Shown: positions 28,166 to 36,100 of the stretch, one piece after another
Layout: each line of letters starts with the position of its first letter
Numbering within the stretch: position 1 is the stretch's first letter
Assembly (NCBI RefSeq): GCF_003244875.1
Contig: NZ_LXXZ01000088.1
Location: 1-48,358 of the forward strand
From: Stenotrophomonas sepilia
GTDB taxonomy: Bacteria; Pseudomonadota; Gammaproteobacteria; Xanthomonadales; Xanthomonadaceae
DNA: 48,358 bases
Direction: 5' to 3'
Notes under the pieces: generated by a model
What the model was told of the DNA's origin: nothing
The model's input: the letters and a program-made list of their open reading frames with translations, nothing else
Databases searched by the model: none
Program-made: the position numbers and the translations under genes

Positions 28166-28740
28166 GCGGCGACGGCTCGCTGCCGCTGTTCCCGCTGCAC
28201 ACCGCGCTGGTACCGGGTGCAGCGGTGGGCCTGCGCGTGTTCGAGCGGCGCTATCTGGACCTTGTCCGCGACAGCGGCCGCAGTGGTGAGGGATTTGGCG
28301 TCTGCCTGATCCTCGAGGGCGAGGAGGTCGGCGCACCGGCGACACCGGCCGCCTTTGGCGTGCAGGTACGCATCGAAGACTTCGATGTCGGCGCCGACGG
28401 CGTGCTGCAGCTGCGCCTGCGCGGCACCCGTCGCTTCCATGTCGAGCGCACCCGCGTGCGCGACAACGGCCTGGTGGTGGCTGATGTGCGCTGGTGCGAG
28501 GAAGACCCCGATGACGAACTGCGGCCGCAGCATGCACTGCTGGCCACGGTGCTGGGGCACATCATCGAGCAGGCCGGCGAGGCCTATGCGCCGGCCAATC
28601 CGGCGCTGCTGGACCAGGCCAGCTGGGTCGGCTGGCGGCTGGCCGAGCTGCTGCCGCTGAGCGAGCAGCAGCGGTTGCAGCTGCTGCAGCTGGATGACCC
28701 GCACCAGCGTCTGCAGCAGCTGCTGGGCTGGATGCCGTAG
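28162..28740 (+). CDS. LON substrate-binding (N-terminal) domain protein
   Basis: This 192-residue protein consists only of the Lon N-terminal-like domain: LPLFPLHTALVPGAAVGLRVFERRYLDLV at the start, FGVCLILEGEEVG, then VQVRIEDFDVGADGVLQLRLRGTRRFHV. It has no ATPase or protease part, so it is one of the stand-alone LON-N proteins with unclear function, perhaps substrate recognition. The C-terminal half is helical and Leu/Gln-rich. It overlaps mpl by 4 bases, and translation coupling is likely. The stop is TAG. Confidence 0.88.
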   Translation: MSGDGSLPLFPLHTALVPGAAVGLRVFERRYLDLVRDSGRSGEGFGVCLILEGEEVGAPATPAAFGVQVRIEDFDVGADGVLQLRLRGTRRFHVERTRVRDNGLVVADVRWCEEDPDDELRPQHALLATVLGHIIEQAGEAYAPANPALLDQASWVGWRLAELLPLSEQQRLQLLQLDDPHQRLQQLLGWMP

Positions 28741-28800
28741 ACGCCATCCTCGGGTGGGTGTGCACCTTGGGGCACACGCTGGGGTATCCGTGGAATCCGC

Positions 28801-28849
28801 ATCCACGCATGGCGTGGATCTACTGTAGAGCCGAGCCTATGCTCGGCTT
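28801..28849. repeat. Two GTAG repeats in head-to-head order
   Basis: ATCCACGC-ATG-GCGTGGATCTAC at 28801-28823 (minus-strand GTAG) is followed by GTAGAGCCGAGC-CTAT-GCTCGGCTT at 28825-28849. Two subgroups stand back to back between convergent genes and could form a double hairpin. Confidence 0.85.
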
Positions 28850-28872
28850 GTTGGATCGCGCACCGGTACCGG

Positions 28873-30870
28873 TCAGGGCGTTGTAGTCTTCAGCCGCAGC
28901 ACCGGCAACCCGGTTTCGCTGTGCACGTCCTCGCGCTGCGGCAGCTCCTGCACGGCGTCCTTCACGGCATTCAATGCCGGGTCGACGCCACGCAGCGGGT
29001 GCCACATGCCGATCCACTCGAAATGGCGTTCGTAGCGCAGGGTCTGTGCACTGCCCAGCCACAGCGGCGTGTTGCCCGGCTGCAACTGCGCAGGGGCCGG
29101 CCACAGGCGCAGTACGTAGCGCTCATCACGGTGTGTACCCGGGCGTACCATCAACAGCGCTTCCACGCGGGTTTCCAGCGTCGCCGGCAGCACCGGCAGT
29201 TCATCGGCGCCGGTGTTCTTGTCCAGCATCAGCAGCGCCTGCTGCCAGCCGGCCTGCTCCTGCCGCTTCCAGCCGCGCGCTTCCAGTTGCGCCTGCAGCG
29301 GTGCCAGCGGACCGGCCACCTGCACGTCCAACGGCCAGCGCTGGTCGTCATCGAACTCGTTGCGGCGCGCCGGCAGTGTCGCCCAGTCGTGCTGCCACCA
29401 GGCCTGCGTGTCCATTGCCTGCGGGGCCGGCAAGGTCGGCTCGAAGCGTTCCAGCTTCACCGGGATGTTGCGCGGTGCGTACCACATCGCGGCGACGGCG
29501 AACACGCCGTAGAACAGCCATGCCACCGGCTTCACCCAGAACGAGCGGTTGAAGCGGCGGCGGTAGGCGATGCCCAGCACCAGCAGCCAGAACGTGCCGA
29601 ACAGCATGCCGCCGATCACATCGCTCAGCCAATGCGCGCCCAGGTACAGGCGCGAGAAGCCGATCAGGCTGACCACGATGCCCGATACCAGGTACGGCCA
29701 GACGCGGGTACGGCCGGGCATCTCGCGGGCGATCAGCACCGCGAAGAAGCCGAAGGTGATGGTGGCCATCGTCACCGACACCGACGGGAAGCCGAAGCCA
29801 CTGCTGGCATCGACCGGGCGCACCACATCCACGGTGGCGCCCAGCAGCATGGTCAGTGCCAGGCCGAAGGCGAGGGCGGCCAGCCAGTGCGCGGCCGCCA
29901 TCCAGCGCCGGCGCCAGACCAGGTAGCCCATCGCCGCCGCAGTGGCCGGCAGCAGTACCTGCCAGGCGCCCAGTGAGGCCAGCGCGGCCATCGGGTAGTC
30001 GGCCAACGGATTGCGCAGCGCCAGCATGGCCTGGTGCACCAGCAGGTCGATCGCCAGCGGCTCGCCATGCGCAACCACCACGGTCAGCAGCGCGAACCAG
30101 CCCCAGCCCAGCACCAGCAGCATCAGCGCCAGCATCGCCAGCGGCACCGACTCGCGCCGCTTCGGGTCCAGCACACCGACGGTGTAGCGGCCCAGCGTCG
30201 GATGGCGGTTGGACCAGTCAAGCAGGCGTGCCAGCCAGTTGTCCATGCGCGCGGCCGACCAGCGGTAGCCGTACAGCACGATGGCCCAGACCAGGCCGAG
30301 GATCACCGCCAGCAGGCCGACCACCACCACCAGCCGACCGGCTACTGCGGCCACCGCGTCATAGGCCTCGCCAAGAATCCAGCCCGGGGCCAGGAACAGT
30401 ACCGCCCATGAAATGCTGGCGATACCACTGGCCTGTACATAGCGGCTGGCGGGCATCTTCATCATGCCCGCGATGGCGGGCACGAACGGCCGGATCGCGC
30501 CGACGTAGCGTGCCACCAGAATGCTCTTGAACGCGTTGCGGCGGAACAGGTTCTCGCCGCGGTCGAGCAGTTGCGGGTAACGGCTGAACGGCCACACGCC
30601 ACGCAGGCGGTCGCCCCAGCGGCGCCCGATCCAGTAACTGATGCCATCGCCGGCGAATGCGCCCAGTGCGGCCGCCGCCACCGCGTATGGTCCGGAGATC
30701 TGGCCCAGGCCGATGAACACGCCCACCGCAAACAGCAGCGGCAGCGCCGGCACGATGGCGCCCAGAATGATCACCGCATCGCAGAAGGCGATGAGGAAGA
30801 TAACGGCACCCGCCAGCACGGGGTGAGCGGCAATCCACGCAAGCGTGGCGTCGATCCATGAAGAGTCCAT
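28873..30870 (-). CDS. DedA / PAP2-like / LssY C-terminal fusion membrane protein
   Basis: This 665-residue inner-membrane protein has three parts. Residues 1-200 are DedA/SNARE-associated type (GAIVPALPLLFAVGVFIG, GDGISYWIGRRWG, ARYVGAIRPFVPAIAG). Residues about 240-435 are a PAP2 phosphatase fold. Residues about 455-665 resemble the LssY C-terminal domain (YAPRNIPVK, GWKRQ, HRDERYVLRLW). The PAP2 site is defective. RP351-352 lacks the Lys seven residues earlier, and PSGH is PSVS (362-365), so the acid-base His is gone. SRLYLGAHWLSD at 406-417 is intact. A lipid phosphatase role is therefore doubtful, and a flippase-like or structural role is possible. The ATG at 30870 was chosen over an upstream in-frame Met. 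Confidence 0.9.
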   Translation of the reverse strand: MDSSWIDATLAWIAAHPVLAGAVIFLIAFCDAVIILGAIVPALPLLFAVGVFIGLGQISGPYAVAAAALGAFAGDGISYWIGRRWGDRLRGVWPFSRYPQLLDRGENLFRRNAFKSILVARYVGAIRPFVPAIAGMMKMPASRYVQASGIASISWAVLFLAPGWILGEAYDAVAAVAGRLVVVVGLLAVILGLVWAIVLYGYRWSAARMDNWLARLLDWSNRHPTLGRYTVGVLDPKRRESVPLAMLALMLLVLGWGWFALLTVVVAHGEPLAIDLLVHQAMLALRNPLADYPMAALASLGAWQVLLPATAAAMGYLVWRRRWMAAAHWLAALAFGLALTMLLGATVDVVRPVDASSGFGFPSVSVTMATITFGFFAVLIAREMPGRTRVWPYLVSGIVVSLIGFSRLYLGAHWLSDVIGGMLFGTFWLLVLGIAYRRRFNRSFWVKPVAWLFYGVFAVAAMWYAPRNIPVKLERFEPTLPAPQAMDTQAWWQHDWATLPARRNEFDDDQRWPLDVQVAGPLAPLQAQLEARGWKRQEQAGWQQALLMLDKNTGADELPVLPATLETRVEALLMVRPGTHRDERYVLRLWPAPAQLQPGNTPLWLGSAQTLRYERHFEWIGMWHPLRGVDPALNAVKDAVQELPQREDVHSETGLPVLRLKTTTP

Positions 30871-30955
30871 TGCCCGATTATAGGGGCGTGAAGGTGACTG
30901 GTTCCCAGCCGCTTGGTGACCGTTTGCAACCGGCGCCATCGCCTAGAATGGGCCC

Positions 30956-31618
30956 ATGCCGCATACGCCAGACACGCCACCACATGCTTTGAAGGCCGAC
31001 AGCTTCGGTCGCATCCTCCGTGTGGAAGGGCCTGCCGGCCCCTTCGTACGCCGTGACCTGGGCGCCACGCCGCTGTGGTTGCGCCTGCCGGCCTGGTGGC
31101 TGGCCCGCCGCGAAGCGCGCGCGCTGCGCCATATCCATGGCATGGCCGACGTGCCGCAGCTGCTGGCGTGGAATGGACATCATCTCGACCGCAGTTTCAT
31201 GGCCGGCGACGCCATGTACCAGCGCCCACCGCGTGGCGACCTGGCCTGGTTCCGCGCCGCGCGTCGGCTGCTGCAGCAGCTGCATCGGCGCGGCGTGGCC
31301 CACAACGACCTGGCCAAGGAAGCCAACTGGCTGGTGACCGAAGACGGCCGCCCGGCATTGATCGACTTCCAGCTGGCAGTGATCGGCAACCCGCGCTCGC
31401 GCTGGATGCGCCTGCTGGCCCGCGAGGACCTGCGCCACCTGCTCAAGCACAAGCGCATGTACTGCCGTGAGTCGCTCACCCCAGTGGAAAAGCGCGTGCT
31501 CAAGCGCACCTCGTGGGTGCGCGAACTGTGGTTCGCCACGGGCAAGCCGGTCTACCGCTTCGTTACCCGTCGCATCCTGCATTGGGAAGACAACGAGGGG
31601 CAGGGGCCCAAGCCGTGA
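30956..31618 (+). CDS. Small protein-kinase-fold protein (RIO/Kdo-kinase-like)
   Basis: This 220-residue protein has a reduced kinase fold. The catalytic loop is AHNDLAKEANWLV, with Asp118 and Asn124, and the metal motif is DFQ at 137-139 instead of DFG. The N-terminal nucleotide region (FGRILRVEGPAGPFVRRD) has no clear Lys, although an Arg at 32-33 could stand in. Such proteins include RIO kinases, Kdo kinases and PA-type Ser/Thr kinases; I cannot decide among them. The stop overlaps the GTG start of the DUF2867 gene (GTGA), so the two products are probably made together. The promoter shares a gap of about 85 bases with the DedA fusion gene. Confidence 0.8.
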   Translation: MPHTPDTPPHALKADSFGRILRVEGPAGPFVRRDLGATPLWLRLPAWWLARREARALRHIHGMADVPQLLAWNGHHLDRSFMAGDAMYQRPPRGDLAWFRAARRLLQQLHRRGVAHNDLAKEANWLVTEDGRPALIDFQLAVIGNPRSRWMRLLAREDLRHLLKHKRMYCRESLTPVEKRVLKRTSWVRELWFATGKPVYRFVTRRILHWEDNEGQGPKP

Positions 31619-32121
31619 GTCCACTGCAGGTAGTGACCGGCCCACCGAGTGCGGGAAGCGTCCTTCGCCCACAGCTGGCCGGTGCCGACTTCGTGCACGC
31701 CTGCCAGGCAACAACCCATCGTGATGGGCGCTCGGCCTTGCGGGCCTATCGCGATATGGCCGCGACCATTCCCGGCTGGTTCGATGGGCTGATGGCGCTG
31801 CGCAATCGCGGCATGCGCCTGCTCGGCATGAAGCACCTGGGCTCGTTGCGCGCGGTGCAGGATGTTGCGGATCCTCAACCCGGGCAGCGGTTGGGCATCT
31901 TCACCCTGCAGTCGCTCAGCGACGATGCCATCGTGCTGGAAGACGACGACCGCCACCTGCGTGTGCAGCTGGCCCTGCAGTGGCAGGGCGACGTGCTGGA
32001 GGTGGTGACGGTGGTGCATACGCACAACGCGTTCGGCCGCGTGTACATGCTGCCGGTTGCGCCGGTGCATCAGCTGATCGTGCCGCATCTGCTGAGGAAG
32101 CAGGTGCAGGTGTACCGGTAG
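31615..32121 (+). CDS. DUF2867 family protein
   Basis: This 168-residue soluble protein matches DUF2867: FVHACQAT, the block MAATIPGWFDGLMALRNR, GMKHLG, and VVTVVHTHNAFGRVYMLPVAPVHQLIVP at the end. Family function is not known to me. The GTG at 31615 overlaps the kinase stop by 4 bases. The frame upstream of it is a shadow of the kinase gene. The TAG stop is the TAG of a GTAG repeat that starts at 32118. Confidence 0.85.
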   Translation: MSPLQVVTGPPSAGSVLRPQLAGADFVHACQATTHRDGRSALRAYRDMAATIPGWFDGLMALRNRGMRLLGMKHLGSLRAVQDVADPQPGQRLGIFTLQSLSDDAIVLEDDDRHLRVQLALQWQGDVLEVVTVVHTHNAFGRVYMLPVAPVHQLIVPHLLRKQVQVYR

Positions 32122-32187
32122 ATCCACGCGATGCGTGGATGCGCAGGGGAGAACCGTATTGTAGAGCCGAGCATGGCTCGGCTCTAC
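32118..32187. repeat. Two GTAG repeats, the first holding a stop codon
   Basis: GTAGATCCACGC-GAT-GCGTGGAT at 32118-32140 includes the TAG stop of the DUF2867 gene. A perfect GTAGAGCCGAGC-AT-GGCTCGGCTCTAC type palindrome follows at 32161-32187. Both are placed between convergent genes. Confidence 0.88.
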
Positions 32188-32201
32188 AGAGGCTTGTGAT
32201 C

Positions 32202-32885
32202 TTACGGCGTTGCCGGCACTACCTGCTGGCCGATGAAGTTGCGCTTGGCGTCGAAGTCGTAGGCGATCTGCAGCTGGCCCACATCCGGGCAGGCGTGGCA
32301 GTCGCGCAGCGGCGTGCGGTACAGCAGGCGGATGCCGCCGTTCTCCAGCGGCGTGGCCCCGGCCGACTGCGCCGGTGCGAACGGCGTGGCCTGCGGGTGG
32401 TCCTTCAGCAGGGCCTGCACGGCGGGGTCGGCACGCAGGGTGTCGTCCAGCTGCACGGCATCCACATCGATGCGCTTGCCGGTGGCGTCGACCAGGCGGG
32501 TACCCTCGTTGGTGTTGGCGCGGAACGGATACTCGACCGTGGCAATGCCCAGGCCTTCGTTCTCATGCCAGGCCGTCACGTAGGCCAGCTCGCCGCCGGT
32601 GGACAGCTGTTCGGCGGCGATGATCGCATCGGCGCTGGCGCCACCAGCGCGCATCGCATCGCGCAGGCACTCACGCGTGGCCGCATTCTCGCCCTGGCGG
32701 CAGGCGTTGAGGTCGCCATCCCACACCACTGCCTCGCTCCAGCGCAGCTTGCCGTCCGCGGCGGCTTTTTCTGCGCTGGGCGTGTCACCGGCCGACGGTT
32801 CCTTGCCGGGTTCCGGCGAACGGCCCTGGCAGGCGGTCAGCAGGGCAAGCCCCAGGGCAGGCAGCAACAGGCGGGAACGGCGCAT
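32202..32885 (-). CDS. Lipoprotein of unknown function
   Basis: This 227-residue protein has a type II signal with lipobox LLTAC (Cys at residue 19), then a Ser/Pro/Glu-rich linker to about residue 45. The folded part has cysteine pairs NACRQG/RECLRD and DCHACPDV, the last with a CxxC motif near the C-terminus. That motif could bind metal or form a disulfide. The position after the lipobox Cys is Gln, so sorting to the outer membrane is expected. I do not recognise the family. It lies alone between convergent and divergent genes. Confidence 0.8.
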   Translation of the reverse strand: MRRSRLLLPALGLALLTACQGRSPEPGKEPSAGDTPSAEKAAADGKLRWSEAVVWDGDLNACRQGENAATRECLRDAMRAGGASADAIIAAEQLSTGGELAYVTAWHENEGLGIATVEYPFRANTNEGTRLVDATGKRIDVDAVQLDDTLRADPAVQALLKDHPQATPFAPAQSAGATPLENGGIRLLYRTPLRDCHACPDVGQLQIAYDFDAKRNFIGQQVVPATP

Positions 32886-32993
32886 GGCGTGGACCTCGTG
32901 CGTTGACTGGAGGCGCCAGTATCGTCAAGGCCGGGTGAACTCCACGTCGGCGCGGCATACTAGCGGCTCATTGCATACGCTGGAGTGTGGAAC

Positions 32994-33812
32994 GTGGGCA
33001 GTCTGCAGGGCAAAACGCTTTTCATCACGGGTGCCTCGCGTGGCATCGGCCTGGCCATCGCACTGCGCGCTGCGCGTGACGGGGCCAACGTGGCCATTGC
33101 GGCCAAGTCGGCGGTGCCGAATCCGAAGCTGCCGGGCACCATCCACAGCGCGGCCGAGGCCGTTACCGCCGCCGGTGGCCAAGGGCTGGCGCTGAAGTGC
33201 GATATCCGCGAGGAAGAGCAGGTGCAGGCCGCGGTTGCGGCCACGGTCGACACCTTTGGGGGCATCGACATCCTGATCAACAACGCCAGCGCGATCTGGC
33301 TGCGTGGCACGCTGGATACGCCGATGAAACGCTTCGACCTGATGCAGCAGGTCAATTCGCGCGGCAGTTTCCTGTGCGCGCAGGCCTGCCTGCCGTACCT
33401 GCTGCAGGCGCCGAATCCGCACATCCTGACCCTGGCGCCGCCGCCGAGCCTGGAACCAAAGTGGTGGGGCGCGCATACCGGCTACACGCTGGCGAAGATG
33501 GGCATGAGCTTCGTCACGCTCGGCCTGGCCGCGGAATTCGGCCCGCAGGGGGTGGCGGTGAACGCGCTATGGCCGCGCACGGTGATCGCCACCGATGCAA
33601 TCAACATGATTCCGGGCGTGGATGCAGCGGGCTGCCGTACGCCGCAGATCATGGCCGACGCCGCGCATGCGGTGCTGGTGCGTGAAGCGGCAGGCTTCCA
33701 CGGCCAGTTCCTGATCGACGATGAAGTGCTGGCACAGGCCGGCGTCAGCGATCTGTCCGGCTATGCCGTGGACCCGTCGCGGTCGTTGTTGCCGGATCTG
33801 TTCCTGGACTGA
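32994..33812 (+). CDS. SDR-family oxidoreductase, HSDL2-like
   Basis: This 272-residue short-chain dehydrogenase has the cofactor loop TGASRGIG at 12-19, the block INNASA at 95-100 and the catalytic YTLAK at 164-168. The order ILTLAPP...YTLAKMGMSFVTLGLAAEF...VAVNALWPRTVI is that of hydroxysteroid dehydrogenase-like protein 2. The usual catalytic Ser (LSPP in HSDL2) is Ala here (TLAPP), which may lower or change activity. I chose the GTG at 32994 because TGGAG sits 8 bases upstream. A GTG at 32985 is also in frame but too close to that site. Substrate unknown. Confidence 0.85.
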   Translation: MGSLQGKTLFITGASRGIGLAIALRAARDGANVAIAAKSAVPNPKLPGTIHSAAEAVTAAGGQGLALKCDIREEEQVQAAVAATVDTFGGIDILINNASAIWLRGTLDTPMKRFDLMQQVNSRGSFLCAQACLPYLLQAPNPHILTLAPPPSLEPKWWGAHTGYTLAKMGMSFVTLGLAAEFGPQGVAVNALWPRTVIATDAINMIPGVDAAGCRTPQIMADAAHAVLVREAAGFHGQFLIDDEVLAQAGVSDLSGYAVDPSRSLLPDLFLD

Positions 33813-33828
33813 GTGCTTCGTTGCGCAG

Positions 33829-33852
33829 GGCCGAGGGCTGCGGCCCTCGGCC
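33829..33852 (+). terminator. Hairpin after the SDR gene
   Basis: GGCCGAGGGC-TGCG-GCCCTCGGCC is a perfect 10-bp stem starting 17 bases after the SDR stop. It lacks a T-tract, so it may be an RNA-stabilising stem or an intrinsic terminator of low strength. Confidence 0.5.
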
Positions 33853-33903
33853 TGCTGCGCTAGAATGCAGGGCTGTAATCGTTTTCAACAGGGATGTGAA
33901 CAC

Positions 33904-34896
33904 ATGTCACGTACGCTTTCCGTCGCGGCGCTGGCCGCTTCGCTGTCGCTTGTCCTGGCCGCCTGCGGTGGCAAGGGCCCTGCAACCGCTGGCGACGCCG
34001 GCACCTCGGGCAAGCCGGAGGCCAACACGGTGCCGTCCGACGCACAGCAGCAGTTGACGGCGAAGCTCAACGCCTACATCGGCTGCTTCAACGCGCTTGA
34101 TTCGAAGACGCACGACAGTCTCCAGTCCTATACGCGCTGGATCAAGGACGTCGAGACCGGCCCGACCGGGCGCGAGACACAGGTGTACGGCCCGTTCGAG
34201 ATCAGCGATTACGACATGAAGCAGTGCGATGGCCCGGTGACCGAGGCGATGGCTGCCAAGCCGGCGCTGGCCGAACTCGATGCTGCTGCCAGCCATTATC
34301 AGCAGGCGCTGAAGGCGCTGGTGCCGATCAGCAAGGAGGCGCACGACTACTACGATCGCCAGGACTACGAAGACGACCAGTTTGCCAAGGGCAAGCAACT
34401 GCACGCGCCCTTGATGGCCGCATTCAAGGACTTCGTGGCTGCCAGCGAAACGTTCAACGCCGAGCTGGAGCGCCAGAATGACGCTGCCCAGCGCGAGCAG
34501 CTCAAGGTATTGGAACAGGCCGAGGGGCGAACGCGCGAGTACTACCGTCTGGCGATGATGCTGGAAGCCAAAGCGATCGTGGAGCTGATGAGCGACGACG
34601 ACTTTGATCCGGCCCAAGCCCGTGAACGACTCGACGCCTTCAACCGTATTTCCGACGAGGCGCATGCCAAGGTGGCCGATCAGGAGCCGGGCAAGCTGGA
34701 CTGGAACAGCTTCGAGCGCGAAGCCGAGAACTTCCGTCGGGAAGGCAAGGAGCGGCTGCAGCGGGTCAGCAGCAAGACGCCCTACAGCGATTTCGAACGG
34801 CGCATGCTGGATTCGCCCTCCATGGCGCCACGCGGCTCGGCCAGCAAGCTGATGCAGGAATACAACTCGCTGGTTTTCCAGAGCAACCGCCAGTAA
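33904..34896 (+). CDS. YiiG-like (DUF3829) lipoprotein, copy 1
   Basis: This 330-residue lipoprotein has a signal with lipobox VLAAC (Cys about residue 21), a Gly/Ala-rich linker, then a mostly helical DUF3829-type domain from residue 50 on. Marked blocks are KLNAYIGCFNALD, YTRWIKDVETGPTG, YYDRQDYEDDQF, HAPLMAAFKDF and ASKLMQEYNSLVFQSN. The helical part is rich in Glu/Lys/Gln. The next gene is a paralogue. YiiG-type proteins are predicted envelope lipoproteins without a settled role. The ATG at 33904 is preceded by AACAGGGATG. Confidence 0.85.
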   Translation: MSRTLSVAALAASLSLVLAACGGKGPATAGDAGTSGKPEANTVPSDAQQQLTAKLNAYIGCFNALDSKTHDSLQSYTRWIKDVETGPTGRETQVYGPFEISDYDMKQCDGPVTEAMAAKPALAELDAAASHYQQALKALVPISKEAHDYYDRQDYEDDQFAKGKQLHAPLMAAFKDFVAASETFNAELERQNDAAQREQLKVLEQAEGRTREYYRLAMMLEAKAIVELMSDDDFDPAQARERLDAFNRISDEAHAKVADQEPGKLDWNSFEREAENFRREGKERLQRVSSKTPYSDFERRMLDSPSMAPRGSASKLMQEYNSLVFQSNRQ

Positions 34897-34973
34897 GCGG
34901 GAAGCTCAACGCTTCATTTTTGTCGCGATTGAGCAGGTTGATTGCGGCATGACACGCCCTGCAGCCCCGAATG

Positions 34974-34996
34974 CCAGCACCTTGCCGAGGTGCTGG
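34974..34996. repeat. Hairpin between the two YiiG-like genes
   Basis: CCAGCACCT-TGCCG-AGGTGCTGG is a perfect 9-bp stem in the 160-base gap between the paralogues. It has no T-run and may reduce read-through between them. Confidence 0.5.
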
Positions 34997-35056
34997 AGCG
35001 CGCGCTCGCGCCATGCATGACGATGCCTGCAGTTTTCACTTGTGCAAGGAACTGAT

Positions 35057-35998
35057 TTGAATGCATCCACACGCCTGATTCCTGTTCTCCTGCTCTGCGC
35101 GCTGGCCGGCTGCAACAACCCGGCCGGGCTGGCTGTCGCCGATCCCGGGTTGGAAAAGGTGAACGCCTATATCGAGTGCTACAACGGCGTCGAACAGCCC
35201 ATCCACGAGGGTTTCCAGACCTACACCGGTTGGATGAAGGATCCCGAAGCCGGTCCAACCGGCAAGGAAGCGCAGCCGCGCTCACCTGGCAAGGTGTTGT
35301 CGCACCGGGTCGAGTACTGCGGCCAGCCGTTGAGCGAGGCGCTGGCAAAGGCCCCGGCGACGTCGCTGGATGCGGCCGCGCGGCAGTACCAGCAGGCGTT
35401 CCTGGCGCTGAACACCCTGATCGAGCGCGCCGATGGCTATTTCACCCGCGAGGACTATCGTCGCGACGGTGGTGAAGGGATGCGCAGCCAGCATGCCCCG
35501 CTGATGCAGGCCTATGCTGATTTCTTCAAGGCCAGCGAGGCGATGGATGCGGCACTGGAAAAGAACGAGAACGATCGCCGCGCCGTCCAGCTGAAGCAGA
35601 TCGAGGAAAGCGAAGGCCGCTCGCTGGCGTACTACCATCTGCGCCTTGTCGGCGATGGCAAGCAGCTGGCAATGACGTTCCAGGGCGAGGCACCGGACGT
35701 TGCGGTGTTGCGCGGCCAGCTGGCCGACTTTCAGGCGCTGGTGACGGAAATCCAGAACGGTGGTGTCGGCAAGGACGACCCGATGTGGGGCCATGTGCAG
35801 CGCTCGGCCGACAAGCTGGTGCGTACAGCCGGGCGCGGAGTCGAGCGCCTGGAACAGGGCAAGCCGATCACCGCCGATGCGCTGGCTGCCGAGCGCAAGG
35901 CGTCGGGCAGCTGGCTCACCACCGACCCTGAAGGCGCACAGTCGACGATTCTGGATGCCTACAACGACCTGGTAACCACCAGCAACCGCATGCGTTGA
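35057..35998 (+). CDS. YiiG-like (DUF3829) lipoprotein, copy 2
   Basis: This 313-residue paralogue of the preceding gene has lipobox ALAGC near residue 19 and the same order of blocks: KVNAYIECYNGVE, YTGWMKDPEAGPTG, YFTREDYRRDG, HAPLMQAYADFF, SLAYYHLRLVGD and ILDAYNDLVTTSN. I propose a TTG start at 35057 because AAGGA lies 7 bases upstream and the signal peptide then begins directly (NASTRLIPVLLLC). A GTG at 35042 is also in frame. Weak starts and a hairpin suggest that it is made at a different level from copy 1. Function unknown. Confidence 0.82.
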   Translation: MNASTRLIPVLLLCALAGCNNPAGLAVADPGLEKVNAYIECYNGVEQPIHEGFQTYTGWMKDPEAGPTGKEAQPRSPGKVLSHRVEYCGQPLSEALAKAPATSLDAAARQYQQAFLALNTLIERADGYFTREDYRRDGGEGMRSQHAPLMQAYADFFKASEAMDAALEKNENDRRAVQLKQIEESEGRSLAYYHLRLVGDGKQLAMTFQGEAPDVAVLRGQLADFQALVTEIQNGGVGKDDPMWGHVQRSADKLVRTAGRGVERLEQGKPITADALAAERKASGSWLTTDPEGAQSTILDAYNDLVTTSNRMR

Positions 35999-36003
35999 GG
36001 GCG

Positions 36004-36095
36004 ATCCACGCGGGGCGTGGATCTGCTCACGGTAGCGCCGGGCCATGCCCGGCGCGCACCCTGTTGGTCCGGTAGTGCCGGCCGCGGGCCGGCAT
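36004..36095. repeat. Three GTAG-type repeats in a row
   Basis: ATCCACGC-GGG-GCGTGGATCTGC at 36004-36026, GTAGCGCCGGGC-AT-GCCCGGCGC at 36032-36055 and GTAGTGCCGGCC-GC-GGGCCGGCAT at 36072-36095 are three different subgroups. They fill the space between the convergent YiiG-like and K+ channel genes. Confidence 0.88.
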
Positions 36096-36100
36096 GTGCC

